A DNA stretch of 22,056 nucleotides, taken from Caryophanales bacterium UBA1709 (GTDB lineage: Bacteria; Bacillota_I; Bacilli_A; RFN20; UBA1709). The notes beneath the pieces are model-generated. The model was not told the DNA's origin. It made no database searches and saw only the letters and a list, made by a program, of their open reading frames with translations. A program made the translations under genes and the position numbers. Shown here one piece after another: positions 6,022 through 14,128 of this stretch. The stretch covers positions 1-22,056 of the forward strand of contig DCJD01000004.1 of the NCBI GenBank assembly GCA_002317215.1, read 5' to 3'. Positions within the stretch are counted from its first letter, which is position 1, and every line of letters begins with the position of its first letter.

Positions 6022-7827
6022 TTATTTACCCTCCTTTTGATTTGAATCAATGTGAACATAAGTCTTCATCATCTTTTCATGTAAGTTTTGAATATTTTCT
6101 GGCATCTCAACTTTTGGACTTCTTGGATCTAATAACCAAGTCTTAGCAAAATGAGTTTCGCTAATTTGGAACATTGGAGGTTCTTTAACTAGGTCAATTG
6201 CCATACAGTATTTATTTCTAGGTGCAAAACTATCTCCAACAATCTTGTTATATAGAGATGGTGGAGTTCCTGGAATTGAGAATAATTCTTTGCCTCTTTC
6301 AGATAATTGAGGTAAAGATGATAATAATGCCCAAGTATATGGGTGGGCTGGTCTAAAGAAGATATCTTCAGCAGTACCAATCTCTTGTACTTGACCACCA
6401 TATAATACAGCAACTCTATCAGCAATATTTGCAACAACACCTAAGTCATGAGTAATAAATACAATAGTAAATCCTAATTCTTGTTGTAACTTCTTAATAA
6501 GTCTTAAGATTTGAGCTTGAATAGTAACATCAAGAGCAGTAGTTGGTTCATCACAAATTAATATCTTTGGTCTACAAGATAAAGCAATTGCTATAACAAT
6601 TCTTTGTCTCATACCGCCAGAATATTGGAATGGATAATCGTTAAATCTCTTCTTTGGATCTGGGATTCCAACTTTTTCCATCATATCTAAAGCTCTTTCT
6701 TTAGCTTCATCATATGAACAATTTTGGTGTTTTAAGATAACACTCATGATTTGTTTACCAATTGTAACAATTGGGTTTAAACTAGTCATAGGGTCTTGGA
6801 AAACAGTAGCAATCTTACAGCCTCTAATTTGTTGCCAGTCTTTAGTATATTTTACTTTAGCACAGTCAACAATAGCATGGCCTAATAGTGTTCCATCTTC
6901 TAAAGTATCTTTATAAATAACTCTAAATACTACTTTATCAAATACTCTATTTCTATATTTATCAGTAGCAATATCAATACCTTTAATAAAGGCTTTTTTA
7001 AATCCTAATAATAGTTTAATAAAGTAAATTACTTTATTTTTAATTGGATATCTTCCAATTGAAAGCATGATCTCTTTTGCGATTACATCGCATAATTCTT
7101 CATCTTTCTTAGTTAATCCTTTATCTTTATAATCTTCAATTACTACAATTCTTTTAACTTTTAATTCGGCAATATCAGCTTTAGCTTTTTCAATAGCAGC
7201 AACATCTGACTTAAAATCAGCAATTCTTTGATTAATTAAATCTTGTTGCTCTTGTTTAATGGCTTCTAAAGCTGCTTCTTGTTGAGCAATCTTTTCAGTA
7301 GTTTGTTTATATAATTCAGCATCTTCTTTATTCTTTTTATTTAAAGAGATTAAGAAGTTATGAGAATCAATTAAATCATACTCTGCATCTTTAATTCTAT
7401 TTTTAAATTCTTCTACTTCTTCTTCACTCAAAGACTCTTTAGCAACCATCTTTGATTTAATTTCACCAATCTTATTGAATTGTTCGCTACCAGCACCTAA
7501 ATATGCTGAATGAGTTAATGATTTTTTAGCGATATGATAGAAAAATTTATTAATAGGATTCCATTTTAATGTAGTTCTAGATAATTCTTCATCACTAAAT
7601 ACAATAGAACCATGGCTTACAGTTCCATTATCATCTAGCATACCAGCAAAAGTCTTAGTTAAAACTGATTTACCAGAACCAGATTCTCCAACAATTGCAA
7701 TTGATTCACCATCATAGATATTTAAAGTAACATCTCTAATAGCGCTTAGTGTTCTACCTCTAACATTGAAATCAACATCAACGTGTCTTAAGGCAAGTAA
7801 TACTTTCTTTTCTTGATTATTTTCCAT
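6022..7827 (-). CDS. oppD: Oligopeptide ABC transporter ATP-binding protein OppD/AmiE with large internal insertion
   Basis: The second ATPase of the importer. The outer parts match AmiE closely: Walker A GESGSGKS at 47-54, then KDWQQIRG leading to the Q-loop FQDPMTSLNP at 343-352, signature YSGGMRQR at 402-409, Walker B ILICDEPTTALDV at 422-434, switch His460, and the C-terminal block HPYTWALLSSLPQL at 495-508. At 601 residues it is some 245 longer than AmiE (about 355). The excess is a single insertion at about residues 83-328, where AmiE has only around ten residues. Residues about 133-228 are highly charged, rich in Glu, Lys, Gln and Ala, and look like a coiled coil; 250-328 is more globular with a hydrophobic KVIYFIKLLLGF stretch. 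All catalytic motifs are intact, so the ATPase should work. Its AGGAGGT site overlaps the oppC stop. Confidence 0.93.
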   Translation of the reverse strand: MENNQEKKVLLALRHVDVDFNVRGRTLSAIRDVTLNIYDGESIAIVGESGSGKSVLTKTFAGMLDDNGTVSHGSIVFSDEELSRTTLKWNPINKFFYHIAKKSLTHSAYLGAGSEQFNKIGEIKSKMVAKESLSEEEVEEFKNRIKDAEYDLIDSHNFLISLNKKNKEDAELYKQTTEKIAQQEAALEAIKQEQQDLINQRIADFKSDVAAIEKAKADIAELKVKRIVVIEDYKDKGLTKKDEELCDVIAKEIMLSIGRYPIKNKVIYFIKLLLGFKKAFIKGIDIATDKYRNRVFDKVVFRVIYKDTLEDGTLLGHAIVDCAKVKYTKDWQQIRGCKIATVFQDPMTSLNPIVTIGKQIMSVILKHQNCSYDEAKERALDMMEKVGIPDPKKRFNDYPFQYSGGMRQRIVIAIALSCRPKILICDEPTTALDVTIQAQILRLIKKLQQELGFTIVFITHDLGVVANIADRVAVLYGGQVQEIGTAEDIFFRPAHPYTWALLSSLPQLSERGKELFSIPGTPPSLYNKIVGDSFAPRNKYCMAIDLVKEPPMFQISETHFAKTWLLDPRSPKVEMPENIQNLHEKMMKTYVHIDSNQKEGK

Positions 7828-7838
7828 ATTCTTACCTC

Positions 7839-8804
7839 CTATCTATGAGTTCTTGGGTCACTAGCATCAGCTAAGTTTTGACCTAATACATATAAAACGA
7901 ATGTGATAATTGATGAGATAGCAACAGGTGACCAGAAAGCCCATGGATATTCAGTAAAGCTAGGCGCTTCTGAAATCATTCTACCAATTGATGGGATACT
8001 TGCATCTAGACCAACACCAATATAACTTAAGAATACTTCCATAGAGATATAAGCTGGTAATTCAGCTGCTAATACAGTAACAATGACACTTGTCATAAAT
8101 GGAAGAATATTTTTTGTAATAATTCTATATAGAGGTGTTCCTAAACATTTAGATGCTAAGTTATACTCTCTACTTCTAATAATCATAACTTGTGTTCTAA
8201 AGAAATATGCAATTCCAAGCCATCCTGTTACTGTTAAAGCGAATACAAATGGCCAGAAACCTGCTCCAATAACGAATACTAATACTGAAATTAATAAGAT
8301 ATATGGAACGTTTGCAATTACGTTATAAATAAATGTTAATAAGTTGTCTAGTCTCTTAGAATATCCCCAAACAACACCAATAAGTACACCAATTGTCATA
8401 TTAATTGCTGCACAAACAGTACTTAATTTAATACTTGTTCTACCTCCAGCCCAAATAGCTGCAAAGATAGATTCTCCTTGTTGACCGGTGCCTAAACAAT
8501 ATTTTATTTTTTCTCCAAAGAATTCTTGTGCTTCTTTTGGATTTAATAGGTTAGATCCTAAAACTAAAGTGTTTTCATTTAAGTCATAAGGAATAAATTC
8601 AGGAATGATAATAACACCAGCTAATAACAAAACTAATACAAATAATATTAGCCAGTTAGCTTTCTTTCTAAAGAATACTCTGAATACAGATTTCCAATAT
8701 GAATATCTAGGAGCAGTAATCTTTTCACTATTTATAGCGTTATTATCAACGAAGTGGAATAATTTATCTTCATTTTCAATAATTTTATTTACTGGTTTTG
8801 CCAT
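7839..8804 (-). CDS. oppC: Oligopeptide ABC transporter permease OppC/AmiD
   Basis: A membrane permease subunit of 321 residues with a cytoplasmic N-terminal tail, a first helix at about 51-70, an extracytoplasmic loop with the family's CLGTGQQGESIFAAIWAGGR segment (103-122), and further helices at about 128-147, 155-180, 184-203, 235-262 and 293-309. The EAA loop that contacts the ATPases reads REYNLASKCLGTPLYRIITK at 212-231. The protein ends with DPRTHR. The GGGGG ribosome site is embedded in the final oppB codons, so translation is coupled. It pairs with OppB to form the channel. Confidence 0.94.
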   Translation of the reverse strand: MAKPVNKIIENEDKLFHFVDNNAINSEKITAPRYSYWKSVFRVFFRKKANWLILFVLVLLLAGVIIIPEFIPYDLNENTLVLGSNLLNPKEAQEFFGEKIKYCLGTGQQGESIFAAIWAGGRTSIKLSTVCAAINMTIGVLIGVVWGYSKRLDNLLTFIYNVIANVPYILLISVLVFVIGAGFWPFVFALTVTGWLGIAYFFRTQVMIIRSREYNLASKCLGTPLYRIITKNILPFMTSVIVTVLAAELPAYISMEVFLSYIGVGLDASIPSIGRMISEAPSFTEYPWAFWSPVAISSIITFVLYVLGQNLADASDPRTHR

Positions 8805-8806
8805 GA

Positions 8807-10363
8807 TTAATTACCCCCTTCCGCTAATGAAATTCTAGGATCGTATTTGGCAAGTAATAAGTCACCTAAAATCATAGAAACAACTGATAATATGGTAAAG
8901 AAGAAAGTACAAGCAATAATTAATGGATTATCATAATCATTAATTGCATTAGTTAAAACTCTTCCTACACCATCAATGCCATATACTCTTTCAGTAATGA
9001 TAGCTCCAGTTAAACATCCAAGAATATTGCCTGGAATACCATGAATAATATAAATTAAGGCATTAGGGAAAATGTGTTTTGAATAGATTTCGCCTTCCGA
9101 TAAGCCTTGTGATCTTGCAAATTTAACATAATCAGAGTTCATTTGGTCGATCATATATCTTCTCATCCATTTCATTAATCCACCAGCTGATGGCAATGCA
9201 AGGGAAATAATTGGAAGTATGTAACCTAATACTTTAACTTCAGCATTGGCGTATTTATATGGTAAATTGAAATACTTAGTACCTATTCCAGCAAAGATAT
9301 AAATATATGCAAGAGAAGGAACTGCCATAATAAACAAGATATATAAATTACCGAGTTTATCAGCTAATTTATCTTTCTTTCTAGCCATTAATAAACCAAG
9401 AGGTAAGCCTAAAAGATAAGATATTATTGTTGCAATAAATCCGATGATAAATGATGTTGCTAACATACTTGGATCTTCGGAATTAGTAGATGCATTAATG
9501 TAATTATCAGTATATATAGTCAAATCATTTGCTGAGATAACAGAAGAGTATGTAACCGTGTGATAGTTAGATGCTGTATAGGTTGTTTCACCTTTGCCTT
9601 CAGCAACTTGAACTGGCGTTTGAACTTCTGCCATTCTATATGTGGACTGTGTTTTTGTAATCAATTGAGTATATTCCATCTTCTTAGAAGTGGATTTTCC
9701 TAAATTGATATGAATGAAATTTTGATGAATATATGGGAATAAATCATCAAAATATACAAGATATTTATGGGTTGTGCCGCTTCCAACTATTGCAGGCATG
9801 TTTGATAAACCATCCCATTCTAAACGAATGTATCTATCGATATCTTCTGTTTCTGCAACGTCTGTCGTCTTTTCAATTGTAATCATTTTAGAGAAGTATT
9901 TCCAAGTACGTTCTAAAGTTGTGTATTCATATACTGCTAATAATCTAGCACTGTCAGCTCTTTTTCCGCTATTTTTTAAGTAAATGATTTCATAATTCTT
10001 TGCTTCATACTCAGCAATAAAATCTTTAATAAATTGATTATTTGTATAAGTTTTAGAATTCTCTAAATCAGTCTCTAATTGTGAATATTCTGCTGATGAA
10101 GAATAACCTTGTTCACCGTATTGAGCAATTAAAATAGGATTTACGTAATCGTAAATATCTACATACTCTAAATAACCATACGTTACCAACTTGTTGTATT
10201 TATATATTTCAAGTGTGTTTCCAGACCTTTTATTCATATTGCCATCTCTGATAAAAATGCCATCTCTATTCATTAAGCCATAAATAAGAGCCATAACAGA
10301 GAACATAACAATTACAATTGAAACGATGGAAAATGCAATACGTTTAATTAAATATTTTCCCAT
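8807..10363 (-). CDS. oppB: Oligopeptide ABC transporter permease OppB/AmiC (large extracellular loop)
   Basis: The other permease subunit, 518 residues. The first helix is at about 8-30, followed by a very long extracytoplasmic region to about 300. That region keeps landmarks of streptococcal AmiC (GYLEYVD at 63-69, GSGTTHKYLVYFDDLFP at 194-210, HQNFIHINLGKS at 213-224), so the length (AmiC is about 500) is a type character rather than an anomaly. The remaining helices lie at about 303-327, 336-360, 378-396, 435-458 and 482-505. The EAA loop DYVKFARSQGLSEGEIYSKH is at 411-430. The AAGGAGGT ribosome site at 10369-10376 lies just below a strong intercistronic hairpin. The ending DPRISLAEGGN is typical. 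Confidence 0.94.
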   Translation of the reverse strand: MGKYLIKRIAFSIVSIVIVMFSVMALIYGLMNRDGIFIRDGNMNKRSGNTLEIYKYNKLVTYGYLEYVDIYDYVNPILIAQYGEQGYSSSAEYSQLETDLENSKTYTNNQFIKDFIAEYEAKNYEIIYLKNSGKRADSARLLAVYEYTTLERTWKYFSKMITIEKTTDVAETEDIDRYIRLEWDGLSNMPAIVGSGTTHKYLVYFDDLFPYIHQNFIHINLGKSTSKKMEYTQLITKTQSTYRMAEVQTPVQVAEGKGETTYTASNYHTVTYSSVISANDLTIYTDNYINASTNSEDPSMLATSFIIGFIATIISYLLGLPLGLLMARKKDKLADKLGNLYILFIMAVPSLAYIYIFAGIGTKYFNLPYKYANAEVKVLGYILPIISLALPSAGGLMKWMRRYMIDQMNSDYVKFARSQGLSEGEIYSKHIFPNALIYIIHGIPGNILGCLTGAIITERVYGIDGVGRVLTNAINDYDNPLIIACTFFFTILSVVSMILGDLLLAKYDPRISLAEGGN

Positions 10364-10385
10364 ATTTTACCTCCTTAAAACCGAC

Positions 10386-10414
10386 TATAAGGGAGCCAAA
10401 ACGGCTCCCTTATA
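10386..10414 (-). promoter_or_regulatory. Intercistronic hairpin between oppA and oppB
   Basis: Arms TATAAGGGAGCC (10386-10397) and GGCTCCCTTATA (10403-10414) pair perfectly over 12 bp around a 5-base loop. It is the only GC-rich structure in the 103-base gap. Downstream on the minus strand there is only a short TTTT after GTCGG, not a proper T-run, so it is more likely an attenuator or an mRNA 3'-end protector than a full terminator. It would allow more oppA than oppBCDF product, as is usual for binding-protein transporters. Confidence 0.7.
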
Positions 10415-10466
10415 ATTAGTTATAATAATATTTTTAGTCTACTAAATTAATTGATTATCAAAATAA

Positions 10467-12575
10467 TTATTGTAAACCACAAATCTTGTTCATATATCCG
10501 CCATCTGTGAATGTATCAAGATAAGAAGATGGATCACCATAGTCTGGTCCCCAACCTGATCCGTAGAATAAGTCGAAGTTTCCAGAAACACCATCTTTAG
10601 CTCTGTAACCACTAGCATAGAAGTCATCTTTATTTTGAGCAGCTACTAAATCAATAACAATTTCATCACCTAAAGTTTTTTCGATGATTTGTTTGAATGC
10701 GTTAGCATTTTTAACTTGAGTTGTGTTAGCAGCATAGTAACAAATATCTAAGTGGATCTTTCCATCACCAATTGAGAATACTTGTGCCATTTCTTTCTTA
10801 GCTAATGCAATTTCTTCTTTTGCTTTAGCTTCATTGTACCAACCATCTTGACCATCTGCGAAGTTTACACCTAAACCAGCTTGATCACCGAAGTATTGGA
10901 TTAAGTCACCATATGAAGTACCTTTACTGAAAGTATGTCCTGCATAAGTAACAGCTTCTGATAAGACTAAGAATCCTGGGTCAGTATAACAGTTTCTTAA
11001 GTTGTTAGCGGCAGTTTCTTCACCTCTTGAAACAGCATTATATTTAACTCTATCCCATGCTCTGAAGATTGCTCTTCTGAAGTGAACATTTTGTAAAGCC
11101 ATATGTGTTTGAATAGCTTGTTCATTTGAAGTTTTTGCTGATTTACATGAACCATTGCTTAATTCATAAGTACCTCTGTTTACGTTAACACCTAATAGGT
11201 AAGAAGTAGTTGTTGTATCAGTAATATAATGATATCCATCAAATAAGTTAGTTGAACCAATAGTTTCTTTCTTTGCTTTTTGTAGTAAACCAGTTGATTC
11301 TAATAAACTCATACCTGAATAAGTACCAGTTAAAGTATCTGCATAGTATTGATTTGGGTTTTCACCATTATCTAATACCCATTCAAGTTTAGTATTTCTA
11401 CAAGTTGAGTAGTAATGTGGGTTCTTCTTTAATTTAATGCTATTTTCTGTGAAGTCACCATCTGGAATGAATGCGCCACAGTAAACCATTGAGTCAGATT
11501 TATTAGCTAAACCATAACCGTAATCATCATCTTCAGAAGCTGTAGCATATTCTTTAATACCGAATGCTCCACCTTTTGATAAGAAGAATTGTCTATTCAT
11601 AGGCATGAAACAAGAATAAGTTAATCTAGTTACAAAGTAAGATTCTGGTTGAACTAAAGTAAATACAACTTTATTACCTTCAGCCTTACATCCAACATTT
11701 GCGAAATCAGCAGCAACTTTATTCTTTAAGTATTCACTAACACCAACAACAACTCCGTCAACTAAGAAGTCTAGACCAGCACCAGCATCAAGCATGTGTT
11801 GGAAACCTGCTACAAAGTCATCTGCAGTAACGTCTGCATAAACAGTACCATCAGATTTAACCCATTTTGCGTCATCTCTAATAGTAAATTTAACTGTCTT
11901 TCCATCTTGTGATGTTTCAACAGCAGTGGCAAGTGCCATTTGTTGGAAACCTAAGTTATCGTATTCAACTAAACCATCGAAACAGTTAATTAATACTTCA
12001 GTATCTGATTGCTCAGAAGTGTTTAGGATATCTAAAGTAACTGGACCAGTTTGGAAAGTGGTCTTGTATTCAGTACCTAATGTGTATCCTTTACCTGTTA
12101 AGTAAGCAGCTGGATCATATGCTTCGCCACCTTCTCTTGCGGCTTGCCATAATTGAATCATTTCTGCTCTTTCAGTGCTCTTGATGAAAGATGTCTTATC
12201 ACCAACAGCAAATACCATATTCTTTAATCTGTCATCATCATTACCCCATTTTGCATATGGAATACTTCTTGGAGCAACTCTAGTAACTGCATAGTTACCA
12301 CCTTCAGTTGAGTATGGCATCATAACAGCCTTACCTAGAAGATTAGCTTCAGCTTCAGCATATTTAACGAATCTTTCACTATCGTTAGTGATTGCTTTAG
12401 CAGCTTTTGCAATGGTATCAAATTCACCGAAGTGAGTTTTGTACAATGCATCATCATCTGATCTTGCAATGCTTACGTGGAATTCAGCAGCGGCTTTTTC
12501 TTCTTTGCCACAACCTGCTAAAGAAACTACGCCTAATGTTGCAAGAGCTAATGACATTAATCTCTTTTTATTCAT
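10467..12575 (-). CDS. oppA: Oligopeptide-binding lipoprotein OppA/AmiA, apparently circularly permuted
   Basis: A 702-residue extracellular peptide-binding lipoprotein (SBP_bac_5 family) that delivers peptides to OppBC. The ATG at 12573-12575 is chosen over the one at 12618-12620 because it follows GGAGGAAAA and starts the signal peptide MNKKRLMSLALATLGVVSLAGC (lipobox LAGC at 19-22). Residues about 166-702 follow AmiA from its mature start (YKTTFQTGPVTLDIL, 170-184) through KWVKSDGTVYADVTADDF (237-254), VNFADGQDGWYNEAKAK (570-586) and WGPDYGDPSSYLDTF (675-689), then stop at KICGLQ. Canonical proteins continue about 100-120 residues beyond this. That missing tail appears instead at 45-145: FDTIAKAAKAITNDSERFVK, YAEAEANLLGKAVMMPY, VTRVAPRSIPY, and a ...STERAEMIQLWQ end. 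The gap to oppB is 103 non-coding bases, with no remnant of a second tail. The family is firm; the permutation is inferred from comparison with remembered AmiA and OppA sequences. Confidence 0.93.
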   Translation of the reverse strand: MNKKRLMSLALATLGVVSLAGCGKEEKAAAEFHVSIARSDDDALYKTHFGEFDTIAKAAKAITNDSERFVKYAEAEANLLGKAVMMPYSTEGGNYAVTRVAPRSIPYAKWGNDDDRLKNMVFAVGDKTSFIKSTERAEMIQLWQAAREGGEAYDPAAYLTGKGYTLGTEYKTTFQTGPVTLDILNTSEQSDTEVLINCFDGLVEYDNLGFQQMALATAVETSQDGKTVKFTIRDDAKWVKSDGTVYADVTADDFVAGFQHMLDAGAGLDFLVDGVVVGVSEYLKNKVAADFANVGCKAEGNKVVFTLVQPESYFVTRLTYSCFMPMNRQFFLSKGGAFGIKEYATASEDDDYGYGLANKSDSMVYCGAFIPDGDFTENSIKLKKNPHYYSTCRNTKLEWVLDNGENPNQYYADTLTGTYSGMSLLESTGLLQKAKKETIGSTNLFDGYHYITDTTTTSYLLGVNVNRGTYELSNGSCKSAKTSNEQAIQTHMALQNVHFRRAIFRAWDRVKYNAVSRGEETAANNLRNCYTDPGFLVLSEAVTYAGHTFSKGTSYGDLIQYFGDQAGLGVNFADGQDGWYNEAKAKEEIALAKKEMAQVFSIGDGKIHLDICYYAANTTQVKNANAFKQIIEKTLGDEIVIDLVAAQNKDDFYASGYRAKDGVSGNFDLFYGSGWGPDYGDPSSYLDTFTDGGYMNKICGLQ

Positions 12576-12600
12576 ATTTTTTCCTCCGTTAAAATAAAAT

Positions 12601-12623
12601 GTTTTGCATGATTTGCGCAAAAC
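12601..12623 (-). repeat. Inverted repeat in the oppA leader
   Basis: Arms GTTTTGC (12601-12607) and GCAAAAC (12617-12623) pair over 7 bp around a 9-base loop. They lie downstream of the putative oppA promoter and about 25 bases before the start codon, so in the mRNA leader. A stabilising hairpin or an operator is possible. Confidence 0.4.
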
Positions 12624-12644
12624 TTGATACTATTTTTACAAATA

Positions 12645-12672
12645 TATATAAAAAGAACAAAAAAATATTCAA
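12645..12672 (-). promoter_or_regulatory. oppA: Putative oppA promoter
   Basis: On the minus strand TTGAAT (12667-12672) and TATATA (12645-12650) are 16 bases apart, predicting a start near 12638 and a leader of about 60 bases. The surrounding A/T runs make other registers possible. The cre palindrome lies 18 bases upstream of the -35. Confidence 0.4.
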
Positions 12673-12690
12673 AAAAGTTCAAAAGAATGC

Positions 12691-12706
12691 GTGAAAGCGC
12701 TTTCAC
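12691..12706. promoter_or_regulatory. CcpA-binding cre site upstream of oppA
   Basis: GTGAAAGCGCTTTCAC is a perfect 16-bp palindrome whose core TGAAAGCGCTTTCA (12692-12705) is an ideal catabolite-responsive element for CcpA. Its centre is about 60 bases upstream of the predicted oppA start. Sites at that distance often activate, while sites in or after the promoter repress. It ties peptide uptake to carbon status. CcpA itself is not encoded in the window. Confidence 0.8.
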
Positions 12707-12761
12707 AATTATAAAATACTACTATTAAATATATTTATAATATTTAGTATTAAATTAACTA

Positions 12762-12787
12762 AAAAGAAAAGGACAGTATAGTCCTTA
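12762..12787 (-). terminator. Rho-independent terminator of fba
   Basis: Arms AAGGAC (12769-12774) and GTCCTT (12781-12786) form a 6-bp stem with a 6-base loop; the minus strand continues TTCTTTTTAG. It lies just below the fba stop and separates that operon from opp. Confidence 0.7.
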
Positions 12788-12791
12788 ATCT

Positions 12792-13643
12792 TTATGCTTT
12801 ATTTGCACTACCAAATATTGCTACTTTGTCTCTTACTACTTGTTTAATTCCTTCCATTCCAGGAGTTAAGTATTTACGAGGATCATACATTTTAGAATCA
12901 TTATTTAATGTTTCTCTAACGTTCTTAGTAAAGAATTGTTGACATTCAGTATTCACATTAATCTTGCATGTCCCACATTCAATAGCCTTCTTAATTTGAT
13001 AATCAGGTATTCCAGAACCTCCATGTAATACTAATGGGATATTACATAAATCCCTAATATATTCCATTTCTTTAAATCCAAGTTTTGGTTCACCTTTATA
13101 TGGTCCATGTACACTACCTAAAGCAGGTGCTAATGTATCAATATTAGTTAGTTCAATCATTTTCTTGCATTCATTAGGATCAGCATACATAAGTTCTGCA
13201 ATAACATCTTCTTCTTGTCCGCCCACCTTACCAAGTTCAGCTTCTACAGAGACATTTCTTGCATGAGCATATTCAACAACCTTCTTAACTATCTCAATAT
13301 TTTCTTCAAATACATGATGTGAAGCATCAATCATTACACTACTAAATCCAGCATCTATAGCAGCTTTACATGTTTCAAAACTATCTCCATGATCAACATG
13401 TAATGCAACTGGAACTTTAATATTTAAATCTTTAATTAAAGCATTAACAATACTACTAACAACATTCCAACCACCCATATATTTAGCTGCTCCTTTACTA
13501 ACACCTAATATAACAGGAGTTTTTAATGACTCACATTCTTCTAGTATTGCTTTAGTCCATTCTAAATTATTAATATTAAAAGCCCCAATGGCATATTTAC
13601 CTTCTTTTGCTTTTAATAACATTTCATTCATATTAACTAACAT
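12792..13643 (-). CDS. fba: Class II fructose-bisphosphate aldolase
   Basis: A zinc-dependent aldolase that cleaves fructose 1,6-bisphosphate to dihydroxyacetone phosphate and glyceraldehyde 3-phosphate in glycolysis (cytoplasm); 283 residues, the usual length. It begins MLVNMNEMLLKAKEGKYAIG, the common start of Gram-positive forms. Asp84 is the expected general acid/base and His85 a zinc ligand (HVDHG, 82-86). Glu135 and the SVHG His179 and LHGGSG His207 complete the metal and phosphate site; NVNTE at 229-233 is conserved. A GAAGGAG ribosome site lies upstream. The gene follows ispF by 5 bases, so the two are co-transcribed. Tagatose-bisphosphate aldolases are close relatives, but nothing here suggests that pathway. 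Confidence 0.92.
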   Translation of the reverse strand: MLVNMNEMLLKAKEGKYAIGAFNINNLEWTKAILEECESLKTPVILGVSKGAAKYMGGWNVVSSIVNALIKDLNIKVPVALHVDHGDSFETCKAAIDAGFSSVMIDASHHVFEENIEIVKKVVEYAHARNVSVEAELGKVGGQEEDVIAELMYADPNECKKMIELTNIDTLAPALGSVHGPYKGEPKLGFKEMEYIRDLCNIPLVLHGGSGIPDYQIKKAIECGTCKINVNTECQQFFTKNVRETLNNDSKMYDPRKYLTPGMEGIKQVVRDKVAIFGSANKA

Positions 13644-13648
13644 ATAAT

Positions 13649-14128
13649 CTATTCTCCTTCTTCTATAATTACACTAGCCCAGCATAAATAACTTTCATCA
13701 TTACCAATACTTGCTATTTTCTCATTAGTCCCGGCTTTTAAATTAACCTTATTAGAATCGATCTCTAGTATTCTTGCTATATTATGTTCAACAATCTTTT
13801 TATAGTCTTTTAATTTAACAGATTCTAATACTATCATCATATCAATATTATTGATATGATAGTTTTCTTCTTCTAGCATCTTTTTAGCTTCTTTTAAGAA
13901 ATATTCACTAGATATATCTTTATATTTAGGATCAGTATCTGGGAAATTATCTCCTAAATCTCCTTTACCAAGAGATCCTAATATTGCTTCTGTTAGACAA
14001 TGCAATAAAGCATCTCCATCAGAATAAGAAACGCTAGTAAAATGAGATGGAATCTCAACTCCACCAATATTAATATAATCTCCTTTAGCTAAAGGATGAA
14101 TATCAATTGAATTACCTATTTTTACCAT
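13649..14128 (-). CDS. ispF: 2-C-methyl-D-erythritol 2,4-cyclodiphosphate synthase
   Basis: The fifth enzyme of the MEP isoprenoid pathway; it cyclises CDP-methylerythritol phosphate with release of CMP. The 159 residues match the family length. Zinc ligands Asp9, His11 and His43 are present (DIH and SDGDALLH), as is the FPDTDP motif at 62-67 and the metal-binding Glu136. Two active-site stretches diverge from E. coli IspF: the AHSDGD loop has Tyr35 in place of His, and TTTEKLG reads GTNEKIA, followed by a shortened GRGEG equivalent. The main chemistry should survive. It lies first in an operon with fba, an unusual partner, and diverges from yfcE with only 45 bases between them. No clear SD precedes it. 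Stop is TAG. Confidence 0.88.
   Translation of the reverse strand: MVKIGNSIDIHPLAKGDYINIGGVEIPSHFTSVSYSDGDALLHCLTEAILGSLGKGDLGDNFPDTDPKYKDISSEYFLKEAKKMLEEENYHINNIDMMIVLESVKLKDYKKIVEHNIARILEIDSNKVNLKAGTNEKIASIGNDESYLCWASVIIEEGE

Noticed and set aside
5075..7827. Loss of the C-terminal iron-sulfur cysteines in OppD and OppF.
   Set aside because: AmiE-type proteins also lack them as I recall; it is a subfamily trait.
8807..10363. OppB is about 200 residues longer than E. coli OppB.
   Set aside because: The long extracellular loop keeps landmarks of streptococcal AmiC (about 500 residues), so it is the normal form of this type.
12576..12620. Upstream ATG extending OppA by 15 residues.
   Set aside because: It would put a non-signal peptide before MNKKRLMSLALA, and the internal ATG has the GGAGG site.
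13836..13860. Perfect 10-bp inverted repeat (ATCATATCAA and TTGATATGAT) with a 5-base loop.
   Set aside because: It lies inside the ispF coding sequence and is explained by AT-rich codons; no sign of function.
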